A DNA stretch of 64,000 bases from Apostichopus japonicus (lineage: Eukaryota > Echinodermata > Holothuroidea > Aspidochirotida > Stichopodidae). The stretch covers positions 9,220,001 to 9,284,000 of the forward strand of contig NC_092566.1 of assembly GCF_037975245.1 (NCBI RefSeq), in the 5' to 3' direction. Below, in pieces: positions 13,326 to 26,788 of the stretch (position 1 is the first letter of the stretch; each line of letters begins with the position of its first letter). A model generated the notes under the pieces. It did not search any database. It saw only the letters and a program-made list of their open reading frames with translations, and was not told the origin of the DNA. The position numbers and the translations under genes were made by a program.

Positions 13326-16300
13326 TTGGTTTTACTGCTTTGATAATAAATGTTCAAACAAAAGAAAATATTAAAATTATTGAGAATTTCAAACCATGAC
13401 TTTGAAACCCAATACATAAATGAACTAAAGAAGATTTAATTATGCATTTTGCGGCAATTTTAATTTTTTTTTGTGAAAGAAACGTTTATTTTCTTGATTT
13501 GTGTGAGTTAGTTATGTTTATGTTTAAAACACACACGCAAATAGTCAAGAAATTTTTATCCATATTTCACTGTTTTGTAATAATTGTTCGGACCCAAATG
13601 TTTTAAAGTATTATTATGATATTACAGTCATTTTCGGCAAGCGTGTATGTAGATACACTTATTTGTGGTATCTCATACAATTCATCGTAACAATTATGCA
13701 TTTTAGTACGAATGTTATAAGTTAAGAATTACAAACCAAAAGTAAGATTAATGCATTTTTTTTTATCTCTTAGCTCCAAAAAAGTTGTACCAACAATTTC
13801 AAAAGTCTTTATTATTCTTTGCAGTCAGAACCTATAACCAGTTCGTTTGAATTTCAGTTCTTTAAATCGAACACAACTGTTTAATTTTGTCAACTTGTCA
13901 AAAATGATATTACGCTGTCCGCTAACAGTTTGATGAAATAAATTAGTCTTGTTAGAAAACACCGTGTTGTTCTTGGTTAAATCTTGACGACGAAGAAGGA
14001 GAAATAATAAGATGAAAAAATGATATTTTTCATAAGCTCAAATATTTTATTGAATCTTGCCAAAAAGAAAAGAATAGAGTCTTTCTTTAGTAAAATTGAT
14101 TCATTCGACTTTTTTTCATAACTTGAAGACGAAAAATAAAAATAAACCGAATTGCTTACTTATTTCATAAACATATTCCAATAGTCATACTACTTCAGGA
14201 AATTGTACCACTGTAAACCAATTGAATATTGAATTTGATTGAAACAAAACTGAATTGAAGAATTGAAATAAAAAACTTGGAGAATTAACATCACTAAGAG
14301 GAATTTTATTTCACATAGCAAAAGCGTCACAGAATTGTGTCCTTTTACTAGTTATATGTTTATTAAATATATGTTTGAAATGAAATAAAAGCCAACCGGA
14401 TGCATTTTATTAACAAAAAACAATTTTATTGAAAATGCTTCTTATTCTTTGCAGATAAAGGCGCTTCACCTGGGTCTGATTTTTCAAGCTAGATTTGTGA
14501 TCAGCCTATATTAATGACTTCTTGTCCAACTTTACTTGTTGAAATGGTTTTCATAAAAATGAGACATTAAAAATTGATATAAAAATTAAAAATCAACAGC
14601 AATCGACGTTTAAAGATTCCAAGTGATATTTATCACTATGTAGTTTAAAAGTACTTAATCTAACTGCCTAAAATCAATCCTCCCAATAAATCAATATCCA
14701 AAAAGTTAAAAATGCCCCAATATTTCTTATCTCGCTTAAACGTCATCTCATACCATATTCTTTCTCCTTTTTTTGGACTCCCAGAAAGAAAACTAAAGGA
14801 TTAAGATTTGTCAAATAATTATGGGCTTACAGCTCGCATTATCATTGATACAGACATGAAATGTAAATTTTAAAATTTGAATTAATCGATTTACACACAT
14901 TTTTTCACAAGAACAATAAATTTCAATATTTTTTTACTAACGAAACGCAAAATATTCCGACCGATTTGGGGATTGTTATTTAAAGAAGGATGAGGCAAAG
15001 AAAAATGTAACCCAGGGATCCCGCGATGATCTTATACGCAGGAGCGCAAACATAAGTCAAATCATGGGTCTACTTTTTCTTCTGGTAAAAGGATTTTTTC
15101 ACAATAAAACTTTCGATATCAAATCCGTAAATATGAAAGGATAAATAAGTTTCTTAGGTATATCAAAGTTAATTTAATAAAATTAAAATATTAAATTTCA
15201 TTTCATTTATAATTACGCTAAACTGTTATTCTAACTCAGAATATATCAAGTTTGAGAGAAGTCGATGGACTTAAATCCTTAACCCGGGATTATTTCCCTA
15301 ACCAAATTTACTTTTATTTCCTGAATCGAATAAAAAATTCTTTCAATTTTTTTTTACGTCTTTTCATTTTACGGTTTGCTCCAATTCTTTTTTTGCGAGA
15401 AATAGTAAACTAAAGCATTCATTTATATTTTTCACCATTATTTTGGTTCATTTGGGACTACAAAGAGGCCATTGTATGCAATTTATTCAGCAATATATTC
15501 ATTCATTTTATTATTGTTACTATTATTATTATTGCTACTACTACAACAATCTTTTAAGAGGGTCAACAGAGATCGGTTAGCAAAGTGCAAATGCCAACAG
15601 AGGCCCTCTAAAGAAAATTCAAAACAAAAGCACACATAAAGGACTTAAATAATAAAAAACTCAAGAAATAAGAATAACAAACAAATTTAACAAATAAGAT
15701 AGAAAAACAATTAAAATTAAGTTAAGATTACTATAAAATAAAAAAATAGGTAAAGGTAATAAGCTGTTGTCCTAAGACGTTTACAATACCATACATCCTT
15801 TTTCTTTTGTTACATTGAGTGGCAATTGGTTCCATTCCTTTCCTAATCTTTTCGTATGGTACCGCTTTTATTTTCCTCCTTTGAGAAATAAGTTACGTAT
15901 TGACGTTGGATTTAAGGAAATGGATATAAATATCATCCAAAAGAAGTAAACATGTCTGTAATAAACAAATAATATATATTTACCACTAAACAACATATGA
16001 AATTACAGTTATTCAAAAAACAAAGGAATAATTTGTCTTTTGAAATCCATTGTGAAATTATCTATAGTGGAAAAAAACTATTCTCCATCCATGGACGTGG
16101 GTAAAACGAATATGTGGAGGGGAAAACCCCCTGACTCTACTTAAATATATCACTCAGATATTAATATATATATCTCAACTAGTAACGACAAACATAAATT
16201 CTTATCCTGAATGCGTGTATGTTCTTCATAAAGTTTCAATACTTTCCAAGCAAACTTCAATTCGCGTCGGCGTTCTTACTTCACTGGTTTCGTTTGGAGA

Positions 16301-19300
16301 AAACAGTTTGGTGACTTGTTAGGATATTCTTTGCAATTTTGACCTATGCGTTTGCTTTGTCTTTATGATTTATTAAATTTCCGATTAAAGTTTTCGGTTC
16401 AAAAGGCTACTTGACGAGAAACAAGAAGAAGAAAGAAATGGGAATAAGACAGTCAAGTGCAAAAGAAATGTAAAACTAAATGTTTTAATAAAATGTTAAA
16501 GAAAATTCAATGTCATATTTAGTATTTAGTTTCAATTTTGCACTATACTAAAATATCATATAAGACTTACCAAGGACATTTAGGTTAGGTTAGGTTCGGG
16601 ATATGGAAGTAAATTATCAATGGCTGATTTAGGGTATATCGTAATCTTTAAATAAATTGTTAAAAATTGTCCTTCACTCAATTCTCAGGAGCCGATGGAG
16701 GTGGAAGGGGGAGGGGGAAGGAGAGGGGTGGGAGGGTTGAGGGGAGGGAAGGTGAGGAGAGGCGTGAAGACGAGTTCACCAGGTTACAGATAAGGCATTA
16801 TTTGGAAATTATTGTGAAATGGCTCTAAATCTAAGTCATTTAGGTTTCCCCCTAATATTGAAATAAAAATAAAAAACATTCCAATATGTCGGTTGTAAGT
16901 TATTCATAAAATTGATGCCTGCATCAAAACTATAAATTAAATTTTCAAACAAAAAAAACACACAAAACATGAATATTTTTTATTTTTCAAACTTATGAAT
17001 GTGAACTATTGTCAACTTGTTATTTTTTTCCAATTTTTTTATATAGGTACCTGTTTTTTCCCCTTTGCAACAATATGAAACAACAATTGTCCTAACTAAA
17101 ATCTCAATAGGATTTTATATTTTATGCCAAATAGATTGTTAAACAGACAAATATTAATTGAAACCAACGCAAACATCTGGCACAGACGAGTTGACTTTAG
17201 GACATCTGTTTTATCCGTTTTGCACTTTTTTGAGCAATTATGACCTCTCTTTTTATGCTGCAAAAATGTGAGAATTAGGGCAAAATAAGTTTGAGAAAAA
17301 GATCCGAATTGATGAACGTTATGTCATAAACTGTCAATATTGATAAAACAGTTCTTTATGAACTTTGGGGTACAGACCAGGCAGATGTCAAACCAATCAA
17401 AAGCGATCAAACGATTCGACTTACGTTAAGTTGAATAATTTCAGCTTATATAGCTCGAGACAGAATCAGGAAAAAATGTACGCCTTAACATGTTCTCCCT
17501 CATAAAAGTTCAAACCTTAAATCGCTTATCTTATCGTTAAAACAATTAAGCCAAATAATACATTGGAAATTCAAGTATCCATGGCTTAACTTTCACTTTG
17601 CAATTCTATAAATTGATGTTTTTTAGTGGATCCGGTTTATATAGTGCATTTATCAAAACATATAACGAACGACATTGAATTTATCTGAACTTAATACGTT
17701 GACCTCAAGAAGTTTACATTTTTTGAAAACTGATTTTTGTGTCTGTGAGCGTGGTGTGTGCAGCTTGAGTTTGATTTTTTTTCCTTCAAAAATTGGTTAA
17801 CATTGTGAGAAACTGAAATGCTACGTTAATGCTATTCGTTATTACAAGACTATAGTCAGTTGTCATTTGGAAAAAGAAAAGATAAAAAGTTGAATTGATA
17901 AAAGACGAAGTCGACAAGAATTATACAACTTTCAGATTTGACTGTTTTGCATGTAATTTAACTAATTAAACTAAGGTCAGAGGATAAATTGTCTGGGTGC
18001 CCAAAAAAAAAAAAAAAAACTTGCAGCATGATTACATGGAATCCATTCATATGCATAAATTAATTTTCTTTAGATATAATTGTTTACTTTAACAAAGAAA
18101 CATGATCTCTACAATTGAATTAGTTATTGTATTTTATTGCCTTGAGGTGGAGGGGATGGGGGTTAGGGAATAGAGTGGGTGGGAGGTGGGAGAGACTGAG
18201 GTATAAATGTGGGGTATAATGGTTAAGTAATAGCGTGAACGTTCTTTATTTCTTTATTACGTTATTTTTGCTTTCTTTATTTTGCCCTTTATTGTAGTTG
18301 TTTTCTCTCCTCAACACATTTATCTGAATATGAGTTCATTCCATTTCGAAAATAATAATAATAATAATAATGATACAATTTTGCTCTCTTAAAAACGGGT
18401 ATATGAAGTTTGTTTAAAGTAACGCCTAAAGCACTTTGCACATTTCATACTCTCAGTATGATCAATATCTATTTACCAACAAAGGATTGAGAAACTGCTA
18501 TTTAAAATACAGGAATATTATCTTGGTGTTTTGACTTTCTGAGACTATTATAGCATTAAGTAGATTTATCTTCTAACTGCGGATCATATAGCTATGACGT
18601 AATATTACGTAATACGTTGAGTAACTTTATAAAAATGGTATAGTTGTTAACTACATAATAACCCATTTCCCTTCATTCTCCCCAACCTGGCACGGTCCCG
18701 AGAAACGATTTGATTTATTTTTATTTTTGATTCGCTTGATATCTGTGCTAACACAAGAGGGCGAAAAATGAGCAAAATAAAAAGTTGCGAAAAACTTTCT
18801 CTTATGCATATATTATTCATATAATGTTTTTGCCATTCCCATGCATACACATTTTGTCCTTCCATTATAAATTAAATATCCCTAATTATTTATACAATTT
18901 ACACTTTTCTCCAGAATTTTCAAAGTCACCTTTAAAACTACGCCTATAAATCCAAGAAGTGGAAGAAAATGAAATCAACAATATTTGATTATAAAAAAAA
19001 ATAGTGTTACGTTGGAAGAAGATGACACAGATACTTGGAATTTTCTGATTCATTTTAAAATATTTTGTCCAAACAATAGTTTTGAATTCTTCGGGATTAA
19101 AGTGAAATTATTTGATGTCTGATTAAGAGAAACTTGTTTACTGATAAATAAAGGTGTTAGTCAGACAAAGCAATCTAATAGATGCCAGGTTGTATCTACT
19201 AATGTATTTAGTTTATACTTTCAACAAAATAATCTGTAAAAATCGAGAAGAAAAAAAAACACCACAAAACTCTTTGTCCTTATATTGACCCTATAATCCA

Positions 19301-19780
19301 CCATCCCTTTTATAACCCCTATAACTACCCTGTTTATGACTTCACTGTCCACTGGACACGCGACGATAGGTCCATTGCTAGGTCAAGGATATACATCAAG
19401 GAACATCCAACAAGAAACACGAAACAATTGAAAAGAAAAGAAAAAGAATTCAAAAGAACCAATCGAAGAAAAAGAAATCAATTTATTAAAAAGTCGGTAT
19501 CAACAATTAACGAGATGAAACCATTCAATAACAAAAGTTTTTTTTTTCATTTAATTTTTTTTTTTCATTTAGGTTTTCTTCGAACCACAATTACTCATAA
19601 AGAGATAATTAATCCAGGTTGTTTTTGTATTATTGCTTTTAAGAAATTCACTTTCTATTGATATCAACCCAACGGGGTTCTGTTTAGAAGTACCGTAACC
19701 CCATTTTGTTTGGCTACCTTCAACTTCTGAGAGATACAATTATCCTTTGACATATAAGCAAAAGAAGAAAAAAAATGCCT

Positions 19781-19830
19781 ATTGTTAATGAACAATAAGA
19801 CAACGAAGAACGCGCGCGTTCATTAACAAT
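19781..19830. other. 13-bp perfect inverted repeat
   Basis: ATTGTTAATGAAC (19781-19793) is repeated as its exact complement GTTCATTAACAAT (19818-19830) around a 24-nt loop ending in CGCGCGC. A stem-loop is possible in single-stranded form; no function is implied. Confidence 0.8.
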
Positions 19831-20368
19831 GGCAAATTGTTGGTCAAGAATTTTTGCAATAATAGGACATTGTTTTGACCTTTTGTTTACAGGATTAAAT
19901 ACCCATCATTGTAGACGGCGAGCTCTTTATGAGTAGTACATCGCTGAAAGAGTTTCTTTCAAAACAGTTCCCTGGTAATCATCTTATACAATTTGACTTG
20001 CACAGTTTATTTGTTCGTTTTTCTGACCTTTAACTGAACTTGCTTCTGGGTCAAGCCACCGATATATTTGTATCATGCATATAGGTGGATAGCAATTTAT
20101 TGTTTTGGCTAACCAGGCTTGTCCCCACCCCTTCTGCATCGGATAGCAGCTACAAAGTTAAAAGGAGCTGAGTGCGATTGACAGAGGGATGGGGTAGTTG
20201 GGGGGGGGGTACAGGCTGACAGAAGACTGCACGTACACCCCAGTAATATGAAATACCTCAAAAGTCCACATTTTTACATTGCTAAGAAGTGCACCTTCTT
20301 GTCATAACTTTTATAATTACATGATTATATTTAATTATGATTTGTAATATTTGTAATTAAGAGTGCAC

Positions 20369-20397
20369 TTCCTCACCCCACCCCGTGGGGTGAGGAA
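20369..20397. other. GC-rich perfect hairpin
   Basis: TTCCTCACCCCAC and its exact complement GTGGGGTGAGGAA flank a CCC loop. The 13-bp GC-rich stem stands out in AT-rich surroundings. Confidence 0.85.
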
Positions 20398-21489
20398 AGG
20401 GGGTTTGGGAGTGAAGGAACAGGGGGCAGGAACAATGATTCGTTAAAAAGTTAACATACACTTCCTAACCTAGTATCTAATATAAAAATGAACCCGGACC
20501 AAATGCTATAAATATTTATTAAAGACCAATGAAATGTGTTGTTATTTGCTATGAAAACAAGAAATCATACAGACAAAAGTTAAACAGAAGTTTCCGCTTG
20601 TAGTTTATGTTATTTAAAAATTACAATTGGGCAAGAGACAACTATTAATACATGACATATCTGAACATGTCGAAACATTATGCATCAAATGCAATCTACG
20701 AAGAGTGGTAATAATAATTGTTTTGAAAAGATGACGCATCACCCCCCCTCCTGTCCACCACCCCCCCCCCCCACAAACGAAGAATGAAGTGAAGTGAAGC
20801 ATTCCTCCCAAATGTTATCTTCTATGCAAATTGGACTAGGGTATATATAAGCCAGTACATTTGCTCTACCTGTAACAATTTAAAATGGCGAAACTTTAAA
20901 AAAAAAATAGAATGCTTGAAAACACTGTTTATATTGCAGCAGTTCCTTCAAGTTGGCATATTTAATAAGATCCCCTTTCCTTCAAAAATGAAAAGAGAAT
21001 ATTACAAAAAATAAAAAAAAAATAAAAAAAGTAAGCACCTCACCAAAAGTCTGTATGAAAGCTTCTTTTTTTGCCTTTGTCATTGTTGCTCGTTTTAAAG
21101 AGCGTAAATTTAGGACTACCTGTCATCGAATTAGCGTCCATTCTATGGTGCCTTTACCTCTATCTAAATTACCCTCCCCTCTAACGGAAATTTAAAATTT
21201 GAGACCCGACAAGGTTTGCTTTTCTCCACTAATGGATTAACTTACATCTTTTACTGGCGTTGAAATATCTCATTTGGTTGGTAGACTTCAAGCCGGCGTT
21301 ACATCGATTTGATTTCATTCTTAAATATAACGCTCATTTCTCGGGATTAATCTCTTATTGATATACTAAGAAGAAATCAAACTGACAGACGCATTTATAA
21401 CATCTTAACCTTGGTGTACTGAATCATGTTTTAACCAAAATTCGAGCTTCCAAATGTTTAAAGGTGCAGAATCGATATTGATTGTATAT

Positions 21490-21526
21490 GAATATATATA
21501 TATATATATATATGAATATATATATA

Positions 21527-21574
<48 letters not shown>
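21490..21574. repeat. (TA)n microsatellite with GAATA interruptions
   Basis: A TA array with two TGAATA interruptions in its first half. The Tyr/Ile ORFs on both strands are artefacts. Confidence 0.95.
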
Positions 21575-21578
<4 letters not shown>

Positions 21579-23403
21579 CTCGGTTGTAATATACCATACC
21601 GGTAAATCCTGTACTATTCTTCTACCATATGACATGTCTGTTATAAGTCAGCGTGGTTCAATGGAGGACGATTAGTGTGGTCCAAATATCACATAAACTA
21701 GACCTACTTTTCTCTTTTACTTTTTTTTCCCGAAATTTTCCTGAAATCCTTTATAAGTCGGCCAATGTGACCAAAGGTCGAAACGGAGGTGTTGAAAAAT
21801 GCACCTTTGTCAAAATAAATGACTCTCATATGTATTTGAAAGAGGAGGCATATTTGCAAGGATGGATGGACAGCAAAGCGTTCTTTGTGAGACGGAATGC
21901 TAATATATATATACAGCCTATGCATACTGTATATAAGATCCATATTTTATAATTCATATAGCAAAACAGCATGTCAATCGTGCGGCTGCACCCCGAGGTA
22001 CAAACGCACCCCGATCCCCACCTCTCACACACTCTCAACACCACCCGGGCATAATCTGGGAACTAAGCATCCTTTGCTGAGTAAAATATACTTAAATCTA
22101 AAAAAAGAAAAATGTAGGCAAATATTTAACCCAACACTGGGTACGTACTTATCCAACCAACGTTGGGCAGAGGGTTTGGCCTAAACAGGTAACATGCAGA
22201 CAACCTTGATCAATCCAATTACTGTTTGGCAATTAAATTAATTAAACGGTCGTAATTGTAATTGTTTTAGAGCATACGTTTACCCAAATGTTTGTTGGAT
22301 ACATAATATATACGCAAAGAGAGTAAGGTCGAAATATTTGCCTCACTTTCTCTTTAAAGTGTTCAGGCAAAGTAGATCCTTATTTCAACATCTACAAGTC
22401 ATCATTTCAGAATTCATGTCTCAAATATTTGCGATACAGACGGAAAAATTTATATAAATGAAAAAACTGAAACGATTTAGGCAAATAATAATTATCAATA
22501 AGTTTAAAAAAAAAACAGTCTGCGTATATTTGTGTACTCTTTGCTAAAATCATTTTACTTTTATTTCATTCTTAAGTTTTTAGTAACCAAAGCTAGATAT
22601 AAATGTATCCATTCAAATTGTTGGTAAAATCGTGCAAGCCAAATTTAGAGATTTGCAAAAGAGAGAAAAAAAGAAGATATTATACACAAAATATTCAAAA
22701 GGTAATACACTTTGAAAATGAATTGGGAATAGTTTGAACCAATGTTGGTTAGCTGTGTATTTGCAATTTTGTACCCAGTATTGGTATGAAATAAACAGAA
22801 AACCACAGGAAAATTAAAATGTCAAACTTTACAAGCAGTCGAAAAAATAACATTCGTATCATTCTAAATTATGGTGAAAATTTGGATAGAATGGAATCAA
22901 ATTTTTAAACCCTTAAATTAAATTCCTGCTTTTTATTAACAAAATGATAAAAAAATAAAATGGGTCTTTACGTCTTAATCAAGATTTCATATTTATGCAA
23001 TTCTCAGTAAAAAACACAAAATGTTTGAAACTTGGGGATCAATCACAAACAATTATACTCTCACGTATAGTTTTGTTAGCTCAAAACGTACTCTAAATAC
23101 ATTCAAATTATTATGCATAAAAAGATACAAACACACACACACTATACTCTACAGGAGTAACCGAGTTATTGTTAAATTGTCTTCTATAATTTCAAGCATT
23201 ATTTTTTTCGTCGCTCCTTCCCATCTCTCTTACTTTCCTTTATCAACGTTCTACATCACTTAACATGGCCGGTGGCGTAGGCTAGTTAACTCGGTCAAAA
23301 TACCCCCCAATCATATCCGCGATAACCTAGCGATCCGTGACCTAATTACACTGGTGTATATAGAGAGTTACAAACAGGTAAAAAACTGCAGAGGCGTGTT
23401 TAT

Positions 23404-23872
23404 GGTAGCATACGCCCATTAAAATCCCCATTGACTTACACACTAAATCACAAAAGTAATGCCTTTTCTAAGCCTAGATAGAAGTTTTCACTTGCTAAGC
23501 GCTACCCATCACTGGATAGCTGACAAGTTGGCCTTTCATGGCACCATCAATTTTCCATACCATGACCGTGAAAATTTTTTGCTACGAGAGCCGGAACTTT
23601 TCATCACTTGTAAACAAACCTCTTCACTCGGCCGTAAACAATCTTCGTCCGCTGCTCCTGAGAGGGCTAAACTGGTCTAAAATAGCCTCAATTTTACCCA
23701 ATTTTTTAACCACATGTGCTTCTGTTCATGCTCTTTAACATCCAAGCCACAAAAAAGCTCATCCTAATTGATAACATAGCAAAAAAGTTGTTCTCCTGCT
23801 CCTAATTGGCACTTTTCCTGAAGGAGAACATTTGCCGCGGATTGATATAGACGCTAATAGGAGTATGCCACC
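23404..23872 (+). repeat. R unit, copy 1 (MITE-like, TTAA-associated)
   Basis: The left terminus is GGTAGCATACGCCCATTA. The complement of the right terminus is GGTGGCATACTCCTATTA, so the ends form an 18-bp inverted repeat with 3 mismatches. The unit is followed by TTAA; its left flank is TTAT rather than TTAA. The 60-73 aa ORFs inside recur only because the unit recurs, and I do not regard them as genes. Confidence 0.85.
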
Positions 23873-24656
23873 TTAAGTGAAAGTTGAAATTTTTAAACTA
23901 TACTTTAAACCTCTTTTTATGACAGTTTGAGAAGTCTTGAAAACCAGAAAATACATAACTTTGACAATTTGTTTCTATATCTGTCTATTTGGTGTCTCTT
24001 CATATTGTGCCTCATACAAATTGTACAGGCCAAATGCACAGTGCAATACTGAATATTAAAGAAGCAAGTCTCCACTGGTTAGCATGTTCCCTGGTGTTAT
24101 AAAAAGCCAACCATAAGCATGAATGTTGTGTACTGCATGTCTAAGGTGCTTTATGGTTTATAGAATGTGTTTTAAGCACAGTAACTCAGTTTGGTGCTAC
24201 TTAACCCGCCAGGCGGGAGAAATGTTCCTGTGGGACAGGAAACTTGACAAAACTTTGCTTTCCAACCTCTCTTCTTCCCTCTGAAATCTTCATCAATCCC
24301 AGCATCCAGTAAACTTTAGAACATAGCTGTGGCCCTGAGTTGAAAGAGAAAAATGTACTTGTTACTTTGGCACTATTTTTAAAAGGAATTTTAGCAGATT
24401 TTGGGGCCAAAAAAGCTCAGTAAAACAGTGTGCTGTGCTCAGATCTGAAGTGAGGGCGCTGTTCAAACAGCGTTCCCAAATCGTTGTAGTCGATCATATT
24501 GACTAGTTTCTCAGTGTAAATCTTGTCAGATATCAGTCTATGCACAGCTTTTCAACTGCTTAGACTTTCAATAATTGCTAACAAACAAAACTAGTGAATT
24601 AGCCACTGGAAACTATTTATTTTTAAAGGATAACATAGGAAATACTATTTAAAAGA

Positions 24657-26714
24657 ATGGGTAGAAGGAAAGGCATGTATCGTAGGCGTGCAACTACCTT
24701 TAAAACAGGTAACAGGTTCGGTTTTACAGCTTGTACAGCTGATGAAACTGATGCCAATTGCACTGGTGATATGCCTAGCCCTTCTGATACAGGTGTGGCA
24801 ACTATGTCCTCTTGCAAACCTGCATATAAAAGGCTCAGCAAGGAAGAGTATGAGAGGGTAGTTAACTCTCCTGTCAAAGGACCTGAGATATTTTCATCTC
24901 AGTCCCAACAAACAATGTTACTAAGGCCTACTAAGCACCATGTTGGCCAGCTTAATAACATGGCTCCTGCTAGTGTTGCAGAATCTACAGGCAACAGGGT
25001 AGTGAATTTGCAAGTCACAGTAAGAGCCTATCATAGTGCTATGATGGCTCACAGGGAGGCAAGCAATGGATGTGCAGGGCTCCTCATATCTGTTTCTGAT
25101 ATGGAGGAATTTGTGGGACTTGGCTCAAAGGTTGTGTTTGGATGTACTCTCTGTAACTACAGAAGTGAGCTCTTGCCCCTCTATAAAGTTTTAAACCAAA
25201 GTAACAAACCTGGCAGGAATCCCTCAGAGCTAAACATTGCATTGCAGTTAGGCTTGCATCAGACTTCCATCAGTTCAACAGCAGCTCGTAGATTGCTCAG
25301 CAGCATCTCTCTTCCCAGTCCTGCTGTCAGTACACTGCAAAAGTCAGCCAACCAGTTTGGACCTGTAATGAAAGAAATTAATGAAAATGATATGGCTGAA
25401 AAGAGGGGTATAATAAAGGAGACACTGCAACTGCGTGGCCTCTCAAGAGATTCTCCCATTTTTGCAGAATATGATCGGCAGTATAATAACCCTCTGCGTA
25501 ATTCAAGAAGTAAGACTCCATTTGCTCCTGCAAGCCAATGCAGAGATGTCATTGTAGAGAATGTCACCATGGACAAGTTTGTTATTGGTTACCATCACAG
25601 TAACAAGTTGTGCCTAATGGGAGAAATGAAAAGAAGAAGGGGTCACAAGGTACAATGTCCAGGCCATAAGGGCTGCTCTGCAAATTTAAGGCAAGATGCC
25701 AATATTGGAGATGAACAGAATGGTGGAAAGATTTGTGCTTCAAAATTACTAGCAGGTAAAAACCCAGTAAAGGTCAAGTTCCTCACAACTGATGCTGATG
25801 GCAAGGCATGTAAAGGGTTTAATAGTATCATGTCTGAGGCTATGCAGTCTAAAACAGAGAACCTTTTAGACCAGGTGCATCTAAACAGATCTCTGCGCAG
25901 AGCACTCACTGGAGCAGAATTCTCCTCTGACATGTTTCCTGCAAAGACTGTGACGAAGAAGCGGTTGATACAAAAGCGATTTGCTGAGGACTTGACCTAC
26001 CGTGTACAGGCAGAGGTGACTGCTTGCAGGAAAGTGCACAAATATGACCACTGCAAAGTTGCAAAAGCTTTGTCAACATGTATGGACTGCCTTACTAAGT
26101 GCTACAGTGGAGATCATTCAGATTGCCCAAAGCAGTCATTTGTATGTAAGAGGGGCAGATGCTACAAATTTCCATTTATGCCAAATGCTGCAAAGGGTTC
26201 TCTGATAATATCAAACAGTGACAATGCAAAACTTATCGAATTACTTAAAAAACGCACCTGCTACAAACGATTATGGTCCACTCGTTTTGAGACTTCCACT
26301 CAAAAAGCAGAAGCAGTCAATAACGCTTTCAAGGTGACGAATCCAAAACATAGCACCACATTTGCACGTAACAGTCAGTACAGGGACCACAGTGCCATAC
26401 ACATCACCAATAATGGGCCTGGTGAGTCCATAGCCAGTAAGATGGAAGCTGCTGGGTTAAGGTTAAGCTCAAATAGTCCATGTATCCAGACTCTGAAACA
26501 TATGCAGAGAAAACAAGAATATGATAAATTACGCAAGAGAGGCAGAGCCTACCGAAGGAGGAGAGCACAACTAAGAGAGAGAAAGTACAAGATACATGGC
26601 AGAATCAAATACATAAACCAGCACAGTTGTTATAAAAGAGATCAACTGATACATGACCACAGTTACTCTAAGGGGGGATGTGACACTGATGATGATGAAA
26701 ATAATTATCAGTGA
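24657..26714 (+). CDS. DDE transposase, Mutator/Kolobok-like, copy 1
   Basis: This intronless 685-aa ORF has ATG in good Kozak context (A at -3, G at +4). It likely catalyses cut-and-paste transposition of the R-bounded element in the nucleus. The N-terminus is very basic. A CTLC zinc-type pair sits at 163-166 and CPGHKGC at 334-340. Candidate catalytic acids are D273 (YDRQYNN), D379 or D381 (TTDADG) and E552 (KAEAVNN). Between the second D and the E lies a Cys/His cluster with C475, C478, C482, GDHSDCP at 485-491 and C496. The tail at about 617-660 is Arg/Lys-rich. This motif order matches my recollection of the invertebrate 'Mutator-like transposase domain' proteins; TTAA flanks would also suit Kolobok. 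Superfamily placement is inference. The frame is intact and identical in both copies, so it may be recently active. Confidence 0.7.
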   Translation: MGRRKGMYRRRATTFKTGNRFGFTACTADETDANCTGDMPSPSDTGVATMSSCKPAYKRLSKEEYERVVNSPVKGPEIFSSQSQQTMLLRPTKHHVGQLNNMAPASVAESTGNRVVNLQVTVRAYHSAMMAHREASNGCAGLLISVSDMEEFVGLGSKVVFGCTLCNYRSELLPLYKVLNQSNKPGRNPSELNIALQLGLHQTSISSTAARRLLSSISLPSPAVSTLQKSANQFGPVMKEINENDMAEKRGIIKETLQLRGLSRDSPIFAEYDRQYNNPLRNSRSKTPFAPASQCRDVIVENVTMDKFVIGYHHSNKLCLMGEMKRRRGHKVQCPGHKGCSANLRQDANIGDEQNGGKICASKLLAGKNPVKVKFLTTDADGKACKGFNSIMSEAMQSKTENLLDQVHLNRSLRRALTGAEFSSDMFPAKTVTKKRLIQKRFAEDLTYRVQAEVTACRKVHKYDHCKVAKALSTCMDCLTKCYSGDHSDCPKQSFVCKRGRCYKFPFMPNAAKGSLIISNSDNAKLIELLKKRTCYKRLWSTRFETSTQKAEAVNNAFKVTNPKHSTTFARNSQYRDHSAIHITNNGPGESIASKMEAAGLRLSSNSPCIQTLKHMQRKQEYDKLRKRGRAYRRRRAQLRERKYKIHGRIKYINQHSCYKRDQLIHDHSYSKGGCDTDDDENNYQ

Positions 26715-26758
26715 TGCAAGTTATCATCAAAGCAAGTGATAATCCAAAACAGTATCTA

Positions 26759-26788
26759 TCACTCACTCACTCACTCACTCATTCACTC
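26759..26788. repeat. (TCAC)n short repeat between convergent genes
   Basis: A run of TCAC tetranucleotides with one TCAT variant lies between the transposase stop codon and the end of the endonuclease frame, just overlapping the latter's stop. Because the genes converge, it sits in both 3' regions. The same repeat is present in the second unit at 31139-31168. Confidence 0.85.

Noticed and set aside
15480-15800. Possible 3' end of a non-LTR retrotransposon near a TTATTATTATT run
   Set aside because: Only AT-rich sequence and short trinucleotide runs are visible, with no coding remnant or defined ends.
23459-23738. 73-aa and 66-aa ORFs inside R, present three times
   Set aside because: They recur because R recurs. 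Frames overlap each other and the diverged relic at 47.8 kb does not appear to keep them open, so there is no sign of coding selection.
25259-25933. Antisense ORFs of 96-105 aa within the transposase gene
   Set aside because: They are opposite-frame shadows of the 685-aa ORF, with no start context or family resemblance.
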